Virus record (IMG/VR): IMGVR_UViG_3300031772_000001
Coordinates: 62,001 to 126,000 of that record
Source of the DNA: a virus
Reading direction: 5' to 3' (one strand)
DNA length: 64,000 nucleotides
A program made the position numbers and the translations under genes. Under the pieces are notes generated by a model. It made no database searches. It was not told the DNA's origin and saw only the letters and a program-made list of their open reading frames with translations. This document shows positions 7,758 through 16,630 of the stretch, in pieces (positions within the stretch are counted from its first letter, which is position 1; every line of letters begins with the position of its first letter).

Positions 7758-8761
7758 ACAGAAATCCCGAAATTAGTAAAGTATTGCTTGATAAACTGAA
7801 ACAACGTAAGATCCTTCTCACATAGCTTCATCAGACTACTCCCTATCTCAGAAGAAACATCCTGCTTTGACTTATCCTTCAAAACTGAAATAAACTCTGA
7901 CATCTTCTGTGAGACTGACTCACGCTCAATCCTCGCAAGACTGAATACCTGCTCTGCTGGAGCCACTGGCAAGGTTTCCTGCCTCACATCTACCTTCACC
8001 TGACCATCGACCACCTTCACAGATACCACATCAAAAAACACATCCCTGACGCGGTTCACAGTATGTTTTGTACCGCGTGATAGTGCCCCCGGCCTAACTA
8101 CAATCTTCCCGCCAATGTCTATCACCGGATAAGGCACATGGTCATGCCCCAAGAAAAGACAATTCCATTTAGAATCCTTAATTTCGTCATGTAAAAAAGC
8201 CTCATCCTTTGTAATAACTGTCAAACTATTTACCACAAAGGCATGTCCACAGAACATATTGTAGTCCGCATGGACAGAAGGCTCTGGCAGCTTCGGATTC
8301 AAAAAGTAGTCCTCACCCTGCAAGAGAACTCGTTTACCATCCACGTTAAAAACCAAAGACCCAAGATGTTGTAAACGACCAGATGAAAGTAATACCCCAA
8401 GAGGAGACTTACAAACCGTGTCAGGATTCGCATGGTACACATCATGGTTTCCAAATATGGTATAGACAGGGACTTGAAACTCTGCAAACGTATGAATAAC
8501 TTTCGTCTTGTAAAGATCCGTCTGAGGTTTCTGATGGTAAATATCCCCACCAATCAGCACAAAATCACATGCCATTGCAGCGGAAACTTTTGCCATCTTC
8601 GAGATTTTATTAAGAATAACAGTAGGGTAATCATCTTGTCTTGAGATAGGCCCAACATGGTTTACATGAGGGTCTGAGAAATACAAGAACCGAACTTCCT
8701 TCCGTGACTCAGGAAATTCAGCTACTACCTTGTCCAAAAACCTCAAAGGGAAATCGGTCAT
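7754..8761 (-). CDS. Mre11/SbcD-like nuclease subunit
   Basis: 335 aa calcineurin-type metallophosphoesterase with all core motifs: D30-P-H32, G-G-D73, G-N-H-D at 104-107, G-H at 172-173 and G-H-D-H at 205-208. The C-terminal 80 residues form a helical capping/ATPase-binding region as in Mre11 and T4 gp47. Role: with the Rad50/SbcC ATPase, processing of double-strand ends for recombination. The two SbcC-like pieces lie at 9263-9913 and 10882-12156 in the same operon. Confidence 0.92.
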   Translation of the reverse strand: MTDFPLRFLDKVVAEFPESRKEVRFLYFSDPHVNHVGPISRQDDYPTVILNKISKMAKVSAAMACDFVLIGGDIYHQKPQTDLYKTKVIHTFAEFQVPVYTIFGNHDVYHANPDTVCKSPLGVLLSSGRLQHLGSLVFNVDGKRVLLQGEDYFLNPKLPEPSVHADYNMFCGHAFVVNSLTVITKDEAFLHDEIKDSKWNCLFLGHDHVPYPVIDIGGKIVVRPGALSRGTKHTVNRVRDVFFDVVSVKVVDGQVKVDVRQETLPVAPAEQVFSLARIERESVSQKMSEFISVLKDKSKQDVSSEIGSSLMKLCEKDLTLFQFIKQYFTNFGISV

Positions 8762-8764
8762 CGC

Positions 8765-8962
8765 TTACCTCTCGTCAAGATTGTCCAACAAATCGTTATC
8801 CTCACCCTCCATCAACTTGTCCTCAATCAACTCTCCATCATCCTCATCAATCTTATCAAGTAAATCTCGATCAACTGGAAACTTCTCACTCTCTACCAAC
8901 TCATTATCCCCGTCTGGAACTTCCTGAAACAACGGATCTTCTGTAAAATCTTTCCTCGACAT
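8765..8962 (-). CDS. acidic small protein, 65 aa
   Basis: Very acidic (Asp/Glu about one third of residues), low complexity, probably disordered. GGAGGCG upstream of the ATG supports translation. Position between the two nuclease-complex genes suggests a DNA-mimic or accessory role; this is inference only. Confidence 0.6.
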   Translation of the reverse strand: MSRKDFTEDPLFQEVPDGDNELVESEKFPVDRDLLDKIDEDDGELIEDKLMEGEDNDLLDNLDER

Positions 8963-8973
8963 TGTTACGCCTC

Positions 8974-9261
8974 CTAATCCATGAATTTTGTTAGGTCCAC
9001 ATCCTGTACTTCAGTCTTAGAAACATTATCAGACCCAACAGGCTTAACAGACTCATCAACCTTAACAGGCGAAACAAGGCCAGACCTTTCTAAGTACCCA
9101 AGAACACCTTTACTTTTCAGGTATTTCCTTACTGCAACATGTGACCCGTCGTGAGTAGACCCCTTTGGTGGAGTAATCTCATCTAAGCCATCCCACAAAT
9201 CAAAAAGAATTTTTTGAGATTCCGAAAGTCTAACACTGTCATCCCTAAAAACCATAGACAT
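8974..9261 (-). CDS. hypothetical protein, 95 aa
   Basis: Helical N-terminal half (residues 8-55) with a charged tail ending DVDLTKFMD. No known motif. Lies 1 nt from the SbcC C-terminal half and may belong to the same complex. Confidence 0.6.
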   Translation of the reverse strand: MSMVFRDDSVRLSESQKILFDLWDGLDEITPPKGSTHDGSHVAVRKYLKSKGVLGYLERSGLVSPVKVDESVKPVGSDNVSKTEVQDVDLTKFMD

Positions 9262-9262
9262 A

Positions 9263-9913
9263 CTATCTCTCTTTTTTCAGATTCCCATTAGTCATCCGAT
9301 AAATAGAGTCAGCGTAAGAAATGTATCTTACATCATGGGTTATCCAAAGAATGTTAAACCCCAAATCAGCGTTACACTGCCGAATGAATTTGAAAAGACC
9401 CTCAACATACGCCTCTGAAAGCTGAGACAGGGACTCATCCAGAATCAAGAACCTCCGAAGACCCAACGAAAGCATAAAATAAATTCGGAGTATAAATGAA
9501 ACAACAACTTGAACCCCTCCACCTACACTATCGCGCAACTTGCATTTATGGATATTATTTCCAACACTCTCGACAAGAAAGAACTCAGCAGTCTTTAGAT
9601 CACCCCTATCAGCAATCTCAATCTCTATAGAGTAATTCTTATCATCAAAAATGGTTTGCATTCCGTAAGTCAACAACTCCTGCAACTTACGGATACTCTT
9701 CTCAGACAACTCACCAATCAACAGCTTTGTTACCTCAATTGCTTTCTCCGTATACTCAAGCTGGACAATCTTATCCGCGTGTTGTTTCTTCACATTTCCC
9801 AAGCTAATATCAGTCCCGTTAATAGTCTCACGGGTAGACTGAAGTTTAGCTTGACAAGACACAAACAAATCCTCAAGCTGTGAGGCTTTTGATAAAATCA
9901 ACTCAGCACCCAT
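9263..9913 (-). CDS. Rad50/SbcC-like ATPase, C-terminal (Walker B) half
   Basis: 216 aa starting at the ATG at 9913 (SD GGAAGGGG; TGATG overlap with the dTMP kinase stop). Residues 1-75 form a coiled coil. The rest is an ABC-ATPase lobe with a Walker B segment RRFLILDESLSQL and a following ILWITHD, as in SbcC and T4 gp46. A signature-motif-like SVGGGVQVVVSF segment is visible. There is no Walker A; that is in the gene at 10882-12156. Together they would make one functional ATPase. Confidence 0.85.
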   Translation of the reverse strand: MGAELILSKASQLEDLFVSCQAKLQSTRETINGTDISLGNVKKQHADKIVQLEYTEKAIEVTKLLIGELSEKSIRKLQELLTYGMQTIFDDKNYSIEIEIADRGDLKTAEFFLVESVGNNIHKCKLRDSVGGGVQVVVSFILRIYFMLSLGLRRFLILDESLSQLSEAYVEGLFKFIRQCNADLGFNILWITHDVRYISYADSIYRMTNGNLKKER

Positions 9914-10506
9914 CACACAGCCCCTTCCTGCTCATCAAGCATCTTGATAGTCTGAATTACACGCCCAAGAACAACCGACAACGAAGCTTCAGCATCCACA
10001 ATAATACCATCACACTCCGTCTGGTAGTAAAGATGTACCCTCTTCAGGTACTTCTCACCACGAGTCTCTATATTGTCAACCCTCTGTATCCTACTCCTTG
10101 CAACATCAAAAGGAAGATCCAAAATAATACACAAATCAGGGTGACAAATATCTGAAGTATCTATCAGTTTATCAATAAATGACTTTTCTATCCCATAAGA
10201 AAACTCTTGATGTGCTTTTGTAGAGTAATACCAACGATCTGCAATAACCAACTTACCCTCAACCAATGCTGGCCTCACCACCTTATTTGAAGCCTCAACC
10301 ATCGAAGCAACAAACAAGAATAATTCTGTCTGCTTTTCAAGTTTTTCCCTTGAGTTAAGAAGAATACTACGCAACTTCCCACCAATATAAGTAGTTCCCG
10401 GCTCCTTTACATGCACAGCATCAGGGAACTCTTTTTTCAGATTCCGTATAACAGTAGTTTTACCCGAACCACTAACACCCTCAATACAAACAAACTTTCC
10501 GTGCAT
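9913..10506 (-). CDS. tmk: thymidylate (dTMP) kinase
   Basis: 197 aa. P-loop G10-V-S-G-S-G-K16-T-T, a KEPGTTYIG segment in the position of the DR(E/P)GGT motif, and A-D90-R91-W-Y-Y-S as in the substrate-binding DR(Y/W) motif. Reaction: dTMP + ATP to dTDP. Follows from dCMP deaminase activity in the same operon. It interrupts the two SbcC-like halves. Confidence 0.9.
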   Translation of the reverse strand: MHGKFVCIEGVSGSGKTTVIRNLKKEFPDAVHVKEPGTTYIGGKLRSILLNSREKLEKQTELFLFVASMVEASNKVVRPALVEGKLVIADRWYYSTKAHQEFSYGIEKSFIDKLIDTSDICHPDLCIILDLPFDVARSRIQRVDNIETRGEKYLKRVHLYYQTECDGIIVDAEASLSVVLGRVIQTIKMLDEQEGAV

Positions 10507-10509
10507 AGA

Positions 10510-10647
10510 CTACAGTACCTTTCCAAGTTCTTCGGAATCCTTGATGTCCCTCCGTATCTGACTAATATGCCGCTTATCAGCCCACATATTCTTATAAGGT
10601 TTACATAAGGAGCATGACCTCTTCTTCTGCTTAGTTCTTTTTCTCAT
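10510..10647 (-). CDS. small basic CxxC protein, 45 aa
   Basis: Starts MRKRTKQKKRSCSLCKPYK. The basic N-terminus plus SCxLCKPxK matches a family of very short phage proteins of unknown role seen in many phages. Spacing is tight: the next ATG is 4 nt downstream and the upstream stop 3 nt away. A single CxxC could dimerise around a metal. Confidence 0.7.
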   Translation of the reverse strand: MRKRTKQKKRSCSLCKPYKNMWADKRHISQIRRDIKDSEELGKVL

Positions 10648-10649
10648 AG

Positions 10650-10901
10650 CTACACATTCACTTTTGACAATACCTGTTCCATCGTAGAAAGACTCTGGTT
10701 CAAAGAAGAAGTCAGAGTCTCAATCTCTACTTTCAACTGCTCGTAGGTAGTAATCCCGTACTCCTGCTGCAACTTTTGAAGAATTGCGGTCTTCTGCTCA
10801 TTCAACGCAGTCTGACGCGCTTGGAGCTTCTTCAAGTTGTCCTTGACAGCCTCCACCTTTGAACTAAGCAAATTGAACTTCTCAACTAACTGGTTTGCCA
10901 T
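10650..10901 (-). CDS. coiled-coil protein, 83 aa
   Basis: I take the ATG at 10901 (AAGGAAGG upstream), which overlaps the SbcC-like N half by 20 nt; a longer frame to 10976 would overlap it by 95 nt. The protein is one long heptad coiled coil (residues 5-45) followed by a YGITTYEQLKVE helix-turn and a second helix. Given its position between the Rad50-like pieces it may supply the returning coiled coil of the zinc-hook arm. Confidence 0.7.
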   Translation of the reverse strand: MANQLVEKFNLLSSKVEAVKDNLKKLQARQTALNEQKTAILQKLQQEYGITTYEQLKVEIETLTSSLNQSLSTMEQVLSKVNV

Positions 10902-12156
10902 GTAGACCTTCCTTGTGTGAGTCAAATGACGTTTGGCATAGAGGGCACACCCCCACATCCTTCTTATACGATTCAAGATCGGAAATAGACAACCTCAAAA
11001 CCTTTTCATCTTTCACAACAGAATCACCAACACCCAACAAGGACAGTGTTAAATTACTTAGGTTAATCTCCTCTCCCAACAAAAAGACATACTTCTCAAC
11101 CAATCCCTTATCCGGTACGTTTGCCTTATGTAGAATATCAACACAATTGCCTTGCTCATCAAAACACGCCGCGAGCTGCATATCTGTGTTGTAAAGACCT
11201 ACTGCTATCTCCCGAAGTTTTTCTTCTTTATCAAGACTACTCCTATTTGGAATCTGTATAGAACTAACTATCTTCTCCCTCCCACTCACGGCAACATCAA
11301 CACCACACAACTCAGAATCAATTTTTGAAATTTCGGACTCAACACCAACCAACTTCTGACACTTTGAAACCTGTGATGGTACGTTTGAAAATGCTATCAA
11401 CGGAGTAACTACTTCATTATCCAAAAAAGATATTGACGTTGAAACCTGCTCCAACTGAGGAACAACAACATTATAACTCTGTTGAATCCCCAATAACCTC
11501 TCATAACGAACTTTCCACTTCCGTAAATTTACAAAATCATCTTGAATAGTAGAAATCTGTGCTAACACACCCTCACGCTGCTTCAACTGGATAAGAGAAT
11601 TTTGGTACGCTTGTATCTGACCTTCCAAGGAGACAAGATCAACTCGTATCGCCTTCGAGTCAACCGTCATCTGTTTGAGAACAGGTGTAAGTTTCTTGTC
11701 CTGCATCAACTGAGAAACAAAGTCGAAAATATACGAAGGAGCACGAAACACAAGAAAAGGCTCTTCCATCTGTCTCCAAATGAAAAGCCGTTCTTTATTA
11801 TCACGAATCACTATGTCCTTAATACCCGACTTCTCTAACTCATCCGGCGCGGTCTTGCCTGTCTTCTTGTACTCCACACCATCAATCACATATTCCGACC
11901 CGCCCTTCCTCCCCTTTGTCCATGTAAGATCCAAATCTTTTCTCTCATCATCCGCTGGAAACTGCATAGACACTTCACACTGGTCCATATCATAATTGAT
12001 AAAGTCACTGCCCTGATTAGAACATAAAGCAGACTCCACTGCACGAGTCAGTGCTGACTTACCGTGATTGGTAGAACCAACAATCATGGTAATACCATCC
12101 ACAGCAAGAGCAGCTTCTTTTATGATCTGAAAACCTTTGACACTTATTGCTATCAT
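10882..12156 (-). CDS. Rad50/SbcC-like ATPase, N-terminal (Walker A) half with zinc hook
   Basis: 424 aa from the ATG at 12156 (AGGAG six bases upstream; a GTG three bases earlier is the alternative). The ABC N-lobe has the P-loop GSTNHGKSAL near residues 27-36. A coiled coil spans about residues 160-390. A CPLC zinc-hook motif sits near residue 408, close to the C-terminus. So the chain ends at the hook, where a full-length SbcC would turn back towards Walker B. The Walker B lobe is encoded at 9263-9913. Confidence 0.85.
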   Translation of the reverse strand: MIAISVKGFQIIKEAALAVDGITMIVGSTNHGKSALTRAVESALCSNQGSDFINYDMDQCEVSMQFPADDERKDLDLTWTKGRKGGSEYVIDGVEYKKTGKTAPDELEKSGIKDIVIRDNKERLFIWRQMEEPFLVFRAPSYIFDFVSQLMQDKKLTPVLKQMTVDSKAIRVDLVSLEGQIQAYQNSLIQLKQREGVLAQISTIQDDFVNLRKWKVRYERLLGIQQSYNVVVPQLEQVSTSISFLDNEVVTPLIAFSNVPSQVSKCQKLVGVESEISKIDSELCGVDVAVSGREKIVSSIQIPNRSSLDKEEKLREIAVGLYNTDMQLAACFDEQGNCVDILHKANVPDKGLVEKYVFLLGEEINLSNLTLSLLGVGDSVVKDEKVLRLSISDLESYKKDVGVCPLCQTSFDSHKEGLHGKPVS

Positions 12157-12158
12157 CA

Positions 12159-12698
12159 CTATCTCCTGCTAAAGCTACGATCATCCCGGTGCTCATATCT
12201 ATCATCACGCCGACCATCACGATCATCACGCCGGTCATCCCTATCACCCCACTCACCCCTGCCTAAATCCCTACGAAATTCCCGGTCATCATTCCGAACA
12301 GGATAGTCCCCAAAACTATTCCCCCGCTTATTTACAAAAATAAGATAGGCTTTGCAGATAGCCAAAGTAGGGTCTTTTGATCTCGCCAAATGCTTATAAT
12401 AAATACCCCTCTTCTGGTAATCTTTTGGAAAAATCCGAAGCTCACACCAAAAATCATCATCTTCGTGACTCTTTGACAAACGAAACCAAGAAAAACCAGC
12501 TACTATGTACTCAAAACACAGCCCTATGTTAGACGAAAATGGTCTAGGTTCATCCCCCTCTTTTCTTTCATCAAAAGAATCCTCTATCATCTGGTCCATC
12601 TTCTCACCAGCCTCAAGATCATATATATCTTCACGAGTCAAATAACCCCCTCTAACATCTTCTCTATCATATCCTCGATCAAAAATCTTCTCACTCAT
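12159..12698 (-). CDS. hypothetical protein with Arg/Asp-rich repetitive tail
   Basis: 179 aa. An ordered core (residues 55-135) is followed by a low-complexity tail of RDDR-type repeats, encoded by imperfect CATCACG repeats at about 12170-12260. Mixed-charge RD tails are typical of RNA-associated disordered regions. The core is not recognised. The stop overlaps the next gene's start region. Confidence 0.6.
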   Translation of the reverse strand: MSEKIFDRGYDREDVRGGYLTREDIYDLEAGEKMDQMIEDSFDERKEGDEPRPFSSNIGLCFEYIVAGFSWFRLSKSHEDDDFWCELRIFPKDYQKRGIYYKHLARSKDPTLAICKAYLIFVNKRGNSFGDYPVRNDDREFRRDLGRGEWGDRDDRRDDRDGRRDDRYEHRDDRSFSRR

Positions 12699-12729
12699 AG
12701 ATGCTGCTCCTTACTATAGTGTTGTAAAC

Positions 12730-13941
12730 TCAAAGTCTTTCTTTTGATTTCAAAAAATCTATCACCGCAATCTCGTTCTTAATAACCCACTCCTCTACCT
12801 GCCTCCGTCCTTGACAAGTCTCTTTCATACCATTCATGTCAATGTAGTAGTATGACTTATTCTGAGTCATCGCCCCCTCCTCCTGAAGAAGGAAGGTAAA
12901 GGCCCGAATATTAGAAATCCCCCTCCCAAAGAAAACTGATATGATTGTCTTCACAAAAGGCATAGTTACTTTGTTCTTTGGACACTCCGCAGTAATATCT
13001 GCTCCTATCTTCCTCTTTACACCACCGGACTCCTCTTCAATCCAACTTGCAAGAGACATATCCACCCGAATATCAGGGTAAAACTCTAAGGCAACACCTC
13101 CCGCTGCCTTAACAACAGAAGGACCAAAGAAGTTTATCTTGGTTCTTTTTTGATTCACAATGACAAGACTCGATCCGGCACGAGCAACAGCATCCTTATA
13201 CTTCATCAAAAATGAACTTGACATCCTTGAATGCCATCCCGGTTCAACCTCTTCAATTTTTAACTCCCCTGAAACAATTTTCTCAGAAAGTAAAGATGTA
13301 ACAGAATCCACCACAATAATATCTGGTATTCTATTACAATTCAAATACGAATCCATGATGTCTTCTGTATGTGCGAACGTACCAACCTTCAAAACAGTGA
13401 ATGACTTCTTATAATAAGGTTCCAACCCCACACCAAAAATCAAACTTTCATTAAGTGCCTTCTCAGCGTCCAAGTACAGAGCAACCCCGCCCATCTGACA
13501 AACCTTCAGACACCAACAAAGGACACAAGTAGTCTTTCCCAGACCTGAATCCGAGTGAAGCTCTATGATCCTACCTCTTGGTATCCCACCACCAAAAATA
13601 TAATTAAACCCAATTGATCCACTATCAATCATCTTGACTTCACTACTAATTGTAAATCTCTCTGCAAAATTCTGGCATAAAGTGTCGTAGTCTTTTGAAG
13701 ATTCCTTTGACGATCCCCTCTTACCAGACTTCCCTTTAATAGTAACAACAGGTGTAGCTGTTTCCATTTGCACCACAGAAGCAGTAGGGGCAGAAACTCC
13801 CGCACTCTCTGTCTGACTCATCAAAGGCTGAGGAGCTTCTGACTTCTCAATTACGGTTTCTGGAGTAATCAAAGGCTTCTCTCTTGGAGGAATACTTGCT
13901 ACAGCAGGAACACCATTCTTCTTTTTATCAAGATCAAGCAT
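12730..13941 (-). CDS. RecA/UvsX-type recombinase
   Basis: 403 aa. A proline/threonine-rich leader (1-95) precedes a RecA core: GGGIPRGRIIELH, Walker A SDSGLGKTT (130-138), ALYLDAEKAL (a RecA-type DAExAL motif, 154-163) and Walker B DIIVVDS (207-213). A loop near residue 275 corresponds to L2 (KAAGGVALEFY). Role: strand exchange and recombination-dependent replication. Next to RuvC and SSB genes. The N-terminal extension is unusual for RecA and may bind a partner. Confidence 0.9.
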   Translation of the reverse strand: MLDLDKKKNGVPAVASIPPREKPLITPETVIEKSEAPQPLMSQTESAGVSAPTASVVQMETATPVVTIKGKSGKRGSSKESSKDYDTLCQNFAERFTISSEVKMIDSGSIGFNYIFGGGIPRGRIIELHSDSGLGKTTCVLCWCLKVCQMGGVALYLDAEKALNESLIFGVGLEPYYKKSFTVLKVGTFAHTEDIMDSYLNCNRIPDIIVVDSVTSLLSEKIVSGELKIEEVEPGWHSRMSSSFLMKYKDAVARAGSSLVIVNQKRTKINFFGPSVVKAAGGVALEFYPDIRVDMSLASWIEEESGGVKRKIGADITAECPKNKVTMPFVKTIISVFFGRGISNIRAFTFLLQEEGAMTQNKSYYYIDMNGMKETCQGRRQVEEWVIKNEIAVIDFLKSKERL

Positions 13942-13959
13942 CGAAAACTCCTCCTGTTA

Positions 13960-14601
13960 TCAGTTATCAATATACCTAACCATCAACCCGCGCATCTTCA
14001 AAGACTCACTATCCTTTAATACGGAAAACTTGTCCTCCCACTTCACAGAAAGATCCAACGGTATATTCAGCTTACGAACAAAATTATGGAAGGCCCACAA
14101 CACCAACAACAACGCATCCGCACAGTCACTCACAATCTTAATACTTCCATCTTTCGTAAAAGTTGAAAATTTCAACTTGTTCTCTTGTGACAGATAAACG
14201 ACATAATTCTTTATCTCGGTCTTTGTTGACTTCCTACCCATCAACATGTGAATCTTATTTGGATGAGCTAAAAGCAAGTCACAATTTCTAAGACCTTGAA
14301 TGATTATCATATAATCAAGAGCATACAACAATGGAGAACTTAGATTATACGGGACAGGATATTCCGAAACAAACAAAACCTCATGTGTTGAAAGCTGCTT
14401 ACTCTTCAAAAACTCCTCAATTGTCTTAGTCAGTAGGTCATAGATGTCACCCACCCTACCAAGCCATGCGTGAAATCGAAAATCCTTCTCCCCTTCTGAT
14501 TTGAATAGAAAGGTAGTAACTTCCAAAGTATCCACACTTAAAAAGGATAGACCCAACTTTGCGGGAGCCGGGTCTATCCCACACACATAGCGGTACTTCA
14601 C
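13960..14601 (-). CDS. RuvC-like Holliday junction resolvase
   Basis: 213 aa RNase H-fold endonuclease: D10 in CGIDPAPAKLGLS, E80 in LFVSEYP, and a C-terminal SDCADALLL (D159, D162). A lysine-rich segment (RKSTKTEIKNYV) precedes the last acidic pair as in RuvC. Role: resolve branched DNA before packaging. Located between the recombinase and SSB genes. Confidence 0.85.
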   Translation of the reverse strand: MKYRYVCGIDPAPAKLGLSFLSVDTLEVTTFLFKSEGEKDFRFHAWLGRVGDIYDLLTKTIEEFLKSKQLSTHEVLFVSEYPVPYNLSSPLLYALDYMIIIQGLRNCDLLLAHPNKIHMLMGRKSTKTEIKNYVVYLSQENKLKFSTFTKDGSIKIVSDCADALLLVLWAFHNFVRKLNIPLDLSVKWEDKFSVLKDSESLKMRGLMVRYIDN

Positions 14602-14649
14602 AAAATTACCTCGATTTGTTTCAATCCACGTACTTTCTTAAAAGTACGA

Positions 14650-15816
14650 CTACCTCAGAAACGATTTTAGGTTCGTTCCCTGTGAAGGAATAGGCTGAGA
14701 AGCATCCGATTGTCCTGAAATAACTTTCATAAAAGATGCTTCGTTGAGAACACGAGCAATGACCGTAGGAAGCAACGCTCTCAAAGCAGGAATACCAGCT
14801 TGAGGATTGCCGTTCCACTTCTGCATTACCTGTTCTCCCAACTGAGGATACTGTCTCCACGTAGCGGGTCCAACATTCTGCATGTGCAAAGCCTGAAACT
14901 TCTGATCAGAACACGTCACAATGAAGTCCAATTGGTCAATAGGGATATTTGCATCAAGGGACTTCAGTGCCTTATACTCATCATCGGCTACTGACAAATA
15001 CATCACGTCAAACTTCGGTGAAATAATCTGCCCGGTCATGTCAGTATCATAAAGAACGATAGGGACGATATACCGGACAGACGGAATCCCGATCTGCTCA
15101 CAACACTTCCCCTGGAAACAGTAAAAATATCCAAAATCATCTAGCCAGTGAGTACGCACTACCCCGATATTACGATCAATCACAGATAGCCGATAGGTAG
15201 GCCCAACTGATGCCTTGAAACGATTGATTGGGTATCTCTGCACCTCAATTCCAAAACTTCCCCACATAAACCCCGACTGAGGAGGTGCTGAGACATTTGA
15301 CGCTGTAGGGTTTACCATCATCGGGGGCTGAAATTGCTGAGTAGGGTACTGCATCGGCTGAGATGCCTGTGGTGCAAACATCGTCTGCATTGCCTGAGAT
15401 ACCTGTGGTGCCTGCTGTGGAGCTTGCTGAGGCCCAAACATCTGCTGCATCGGTTGAGGTGCCTGCTGTGGTGCAAACATTGGCTGTGGTGCCTGCTGAG
15501 ATGCCTGCTGAGATGCAAAAATAGCAGGGTTGACAGGAGCAACTTGTATAGGTTGCATACCGGGAGTAGGAACTTCTGCTGATGCTGTATTAAGTGCAGT
15601 TGAAACACGTTTTGCTACATCAGGAGCTTCCACTACTGTCTCTGGAGTCAATATCTGTGATTGACTTATAGGGGCAATAGGGGCAGCAATAGGGGCAGCA
15701 ATAGGGGCAGCAACCGGAACAACTTGAGCGACTTGAGTAGGTTGAGCAGCAGGAACCTTACCACCCAAAATATCATCAAGACTCATCGTACCCATCCCCG
15801 GCTTACCATCCGACAT
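14650..15816 (-). CDS. single-stranded DNA-binding protein with Pro/Gln/Ala-rich N-terminal arm
   Basis: 388 aa from the ATG at 15816 (GGAGG upstream). Residues 1-170 are low complexity (PIAAP and QQAPQPM repeats). Residues 180-320 hold an OB-like core, with RYPINRFKASVGPTYRLSVID, HWLDDFGYFYCFQGKCC and VPIVLYDTDMTGQ, as in phage gp32-type DNA-binding proteins. The LDANIPIDQLDFIVTC segment also fits. The C-terminus is not the usual acidic tail. First gene of the recombination operon after the terminator at 15901. Confidence 0.7.
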   Translation of the reverse strand: MSDGKPGMGTMSLDDILGGKVPAAQPTQVAQVVPVAAPIAAPIAAPIAPISQSQILTPETVVEAPDVAKRVSTALNTASAEVPTPGMQPIQVAPVNPAIFASQQASQQAPQPMFAPQQAPQPMQQMFGPQQAPQQAPQVSQAMQTMFAPQASQPMQYPTQQFQPPMMVNPTASNVSAPPQSGFMWGSFGIEVQRYPINRFKASVGPTYRLSVIDRNIGVVRTHWLDDFGYFYCFQGKCCEQIGIPSVRYIVPIVLYDTDMTGQIISPKFDVMYLSVADDEYKALKSLDANIPIDQLDFIVTCSDQKFQALHMQNVGPATWRQYPQLGEQVMQKWNGNPQAGIPALRALLPTVIARVLNEASFMKVISGQSDASQPIPSQGTNLKSFLR

Positions 15817-15859
15817 AGAAACCTCCACCTTTTAAGATAATATGAATTACATGATCGGC

Positions 15860-15895
15860 ACAGTATATTATACGTTATCAAAGGCAAAAATCATC
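15860..15895 (-). promoter_or_regulatory. probable promoter for the SSB-recombination operon
   Basis: The 127-bp gap between the terminator and the SSB gene holds CGTATAAT (15867-15874) in an AT-rich stretch. No convincing -35 lies 16-18 bp upstream. The same CGTA(t/g)(a/t)AT core recurs at 16606-16630, 46900-46907 and 49541-49560, so it may be a phage-specific promoter class. Confidence 0.4.
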
Positions 15896-15900
15896 AGAAA

Positions 15901-15928
15901 AAAGCCCGTAGGGATCACTACGGGCTTT
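15901..15928 (-). terminator. rho-independent terminator
   Basis: Perfect 11-bp stem (AAAGCCCGTAG) with a 6-base loop; the minus-strand reading ends in six Ts. Closes the unit containing the HU-like gene. The stem is also followed by TTTT on the plus strand. Confidence 0.9.
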
Positions 15929-15955
15929 TATTGTAAGTGCGAACAGAAGAAAATG

Positions 15956-16555
15956 TTATTCCTCTGAAGGCTTCTGAATCACACCCTCTTCAATGAGCTT
16001 TGCAACATCGACGTTATTGATCTTTTGAATAAGCCACTTAAAATACCGAAATGACGGCTTCCAACGGAAATGCGGAATCTCACCAAGAGCCGCGTATTTG
16101 CTCACAGGCTTTGTGCTGATTCTACGCGGATGCCCCATCTTAATATAGAAACGCCCAATACCTGTCAAGGAAATCCTTCTTTTCTCACATGTAGCCGTGT
16201 GCATCACGATTGTATCAAAGGCTTCAGCAAAAAGATCATACGCCAACCCCTGGGAAAGTGGGGGCTGTCCCTCAGTAATAAGGACTTTCGACAAGTTGAC
16301 CTGAAGAAGTGCCTTAAACTTCTCAATCTCTTTGATATTAAGTACCAAAACCCTCTTTTTACGTCCACGTTTTTTTGGCAGTACAACAGGAGCATCAGCC
16401 GGGGCAACCACCTCTACCGGGGCAACCGGGGCAACCGGGGCAACCACCTCTACCGGGGCAACCGGGGCAACAGGGGCAACCGGGGCAACAGGGGCAACAG
16501 GGGCAACAGGGGCAATAGGGGCAACAACCGCAGCCGCCAAAGTCGAATCACTCAT
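15956..16555 (-). CDS. HU/IHF-like DNA-binding protein with Ala-Pro-Val repeat arm
   Basis: 199 aa from the ATG at 16555 (perfect AGGAGG). Residues 11-55 are APV/APVEV repeats and 58-65 a basic KKRGRKKR patch like an AT hook. From about residue 85 the chain resembles [20 protein letters not shown], then [18 protein letters not shown] matching the VxLxGFGxFxxxxRxxR core and its beta arm. Probable genome-architecture protein. A hydrophobic N-terminal extension from an earlier start is rejected on SD grounds. Confidence 0.75.
   Translation of the reverse strand: MSDSTLAAAVVAPIAPVAPVAPVAPVAPVAPVAPVEVVAPVAPVAPVEVVAPADAPVVLPKKRGRKKRVLVLNIKEIEKFKALLQVNLSKVLITEGQPPLSQGLAYDLFAEAFDTIVMHTATCEKRRISLTGIGRFYIKMGHPRRISTKPVSKYAALGEIPHFRWKPSFRYFKWLIQKINNVDVAKLIEEGVIQKPSEE
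16391..16525 (-). repeat. 9-bp tandem repeats encoding Ala-Pro-Val
   Basis: GGGGCAACC/GGGGCAACA units repeated about a dozen times inside the HU-like gene, interrupted twice by ACCTCTACC. Similar GGGGCAATA units occur in the neighbouring SSB gene near 15670-15710, giving its PIA repeats. Likely prone to slippage and length variation. Confidence 0.85.
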
Positions 16556-16605
16556 CTCAAACCTCCTAAAAAGTGAAGAGAAAACAGATAGGGCTGACCA
16601 TCTTA

Positions 16606-16630
16606 CCAATACTACTAATACTACGCTAAA
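16606..16630 (-). promoter_or_regulatory. promoter-like element upstream of HU-like gene
   Basis: Minus strand reads TTTAGCGTAGTATTAGTAG. It matches 49541-49560 (TTTCGTATTATTAGTAGTGT) over about 16 positions, both in short gaps ahead of a new gene. No sigma-70 -35 box is evident. Candidate for recognition by the phage sigma-like factor at 20739-21734. Confidence 0.4.

Noticed and set aside
15318-15608. Leu/His/Arg-rich frames over the Gln-rich part of the SSB gene on both strands
   Set aside because: Low-complexity shadows of the QAPQP repeats.
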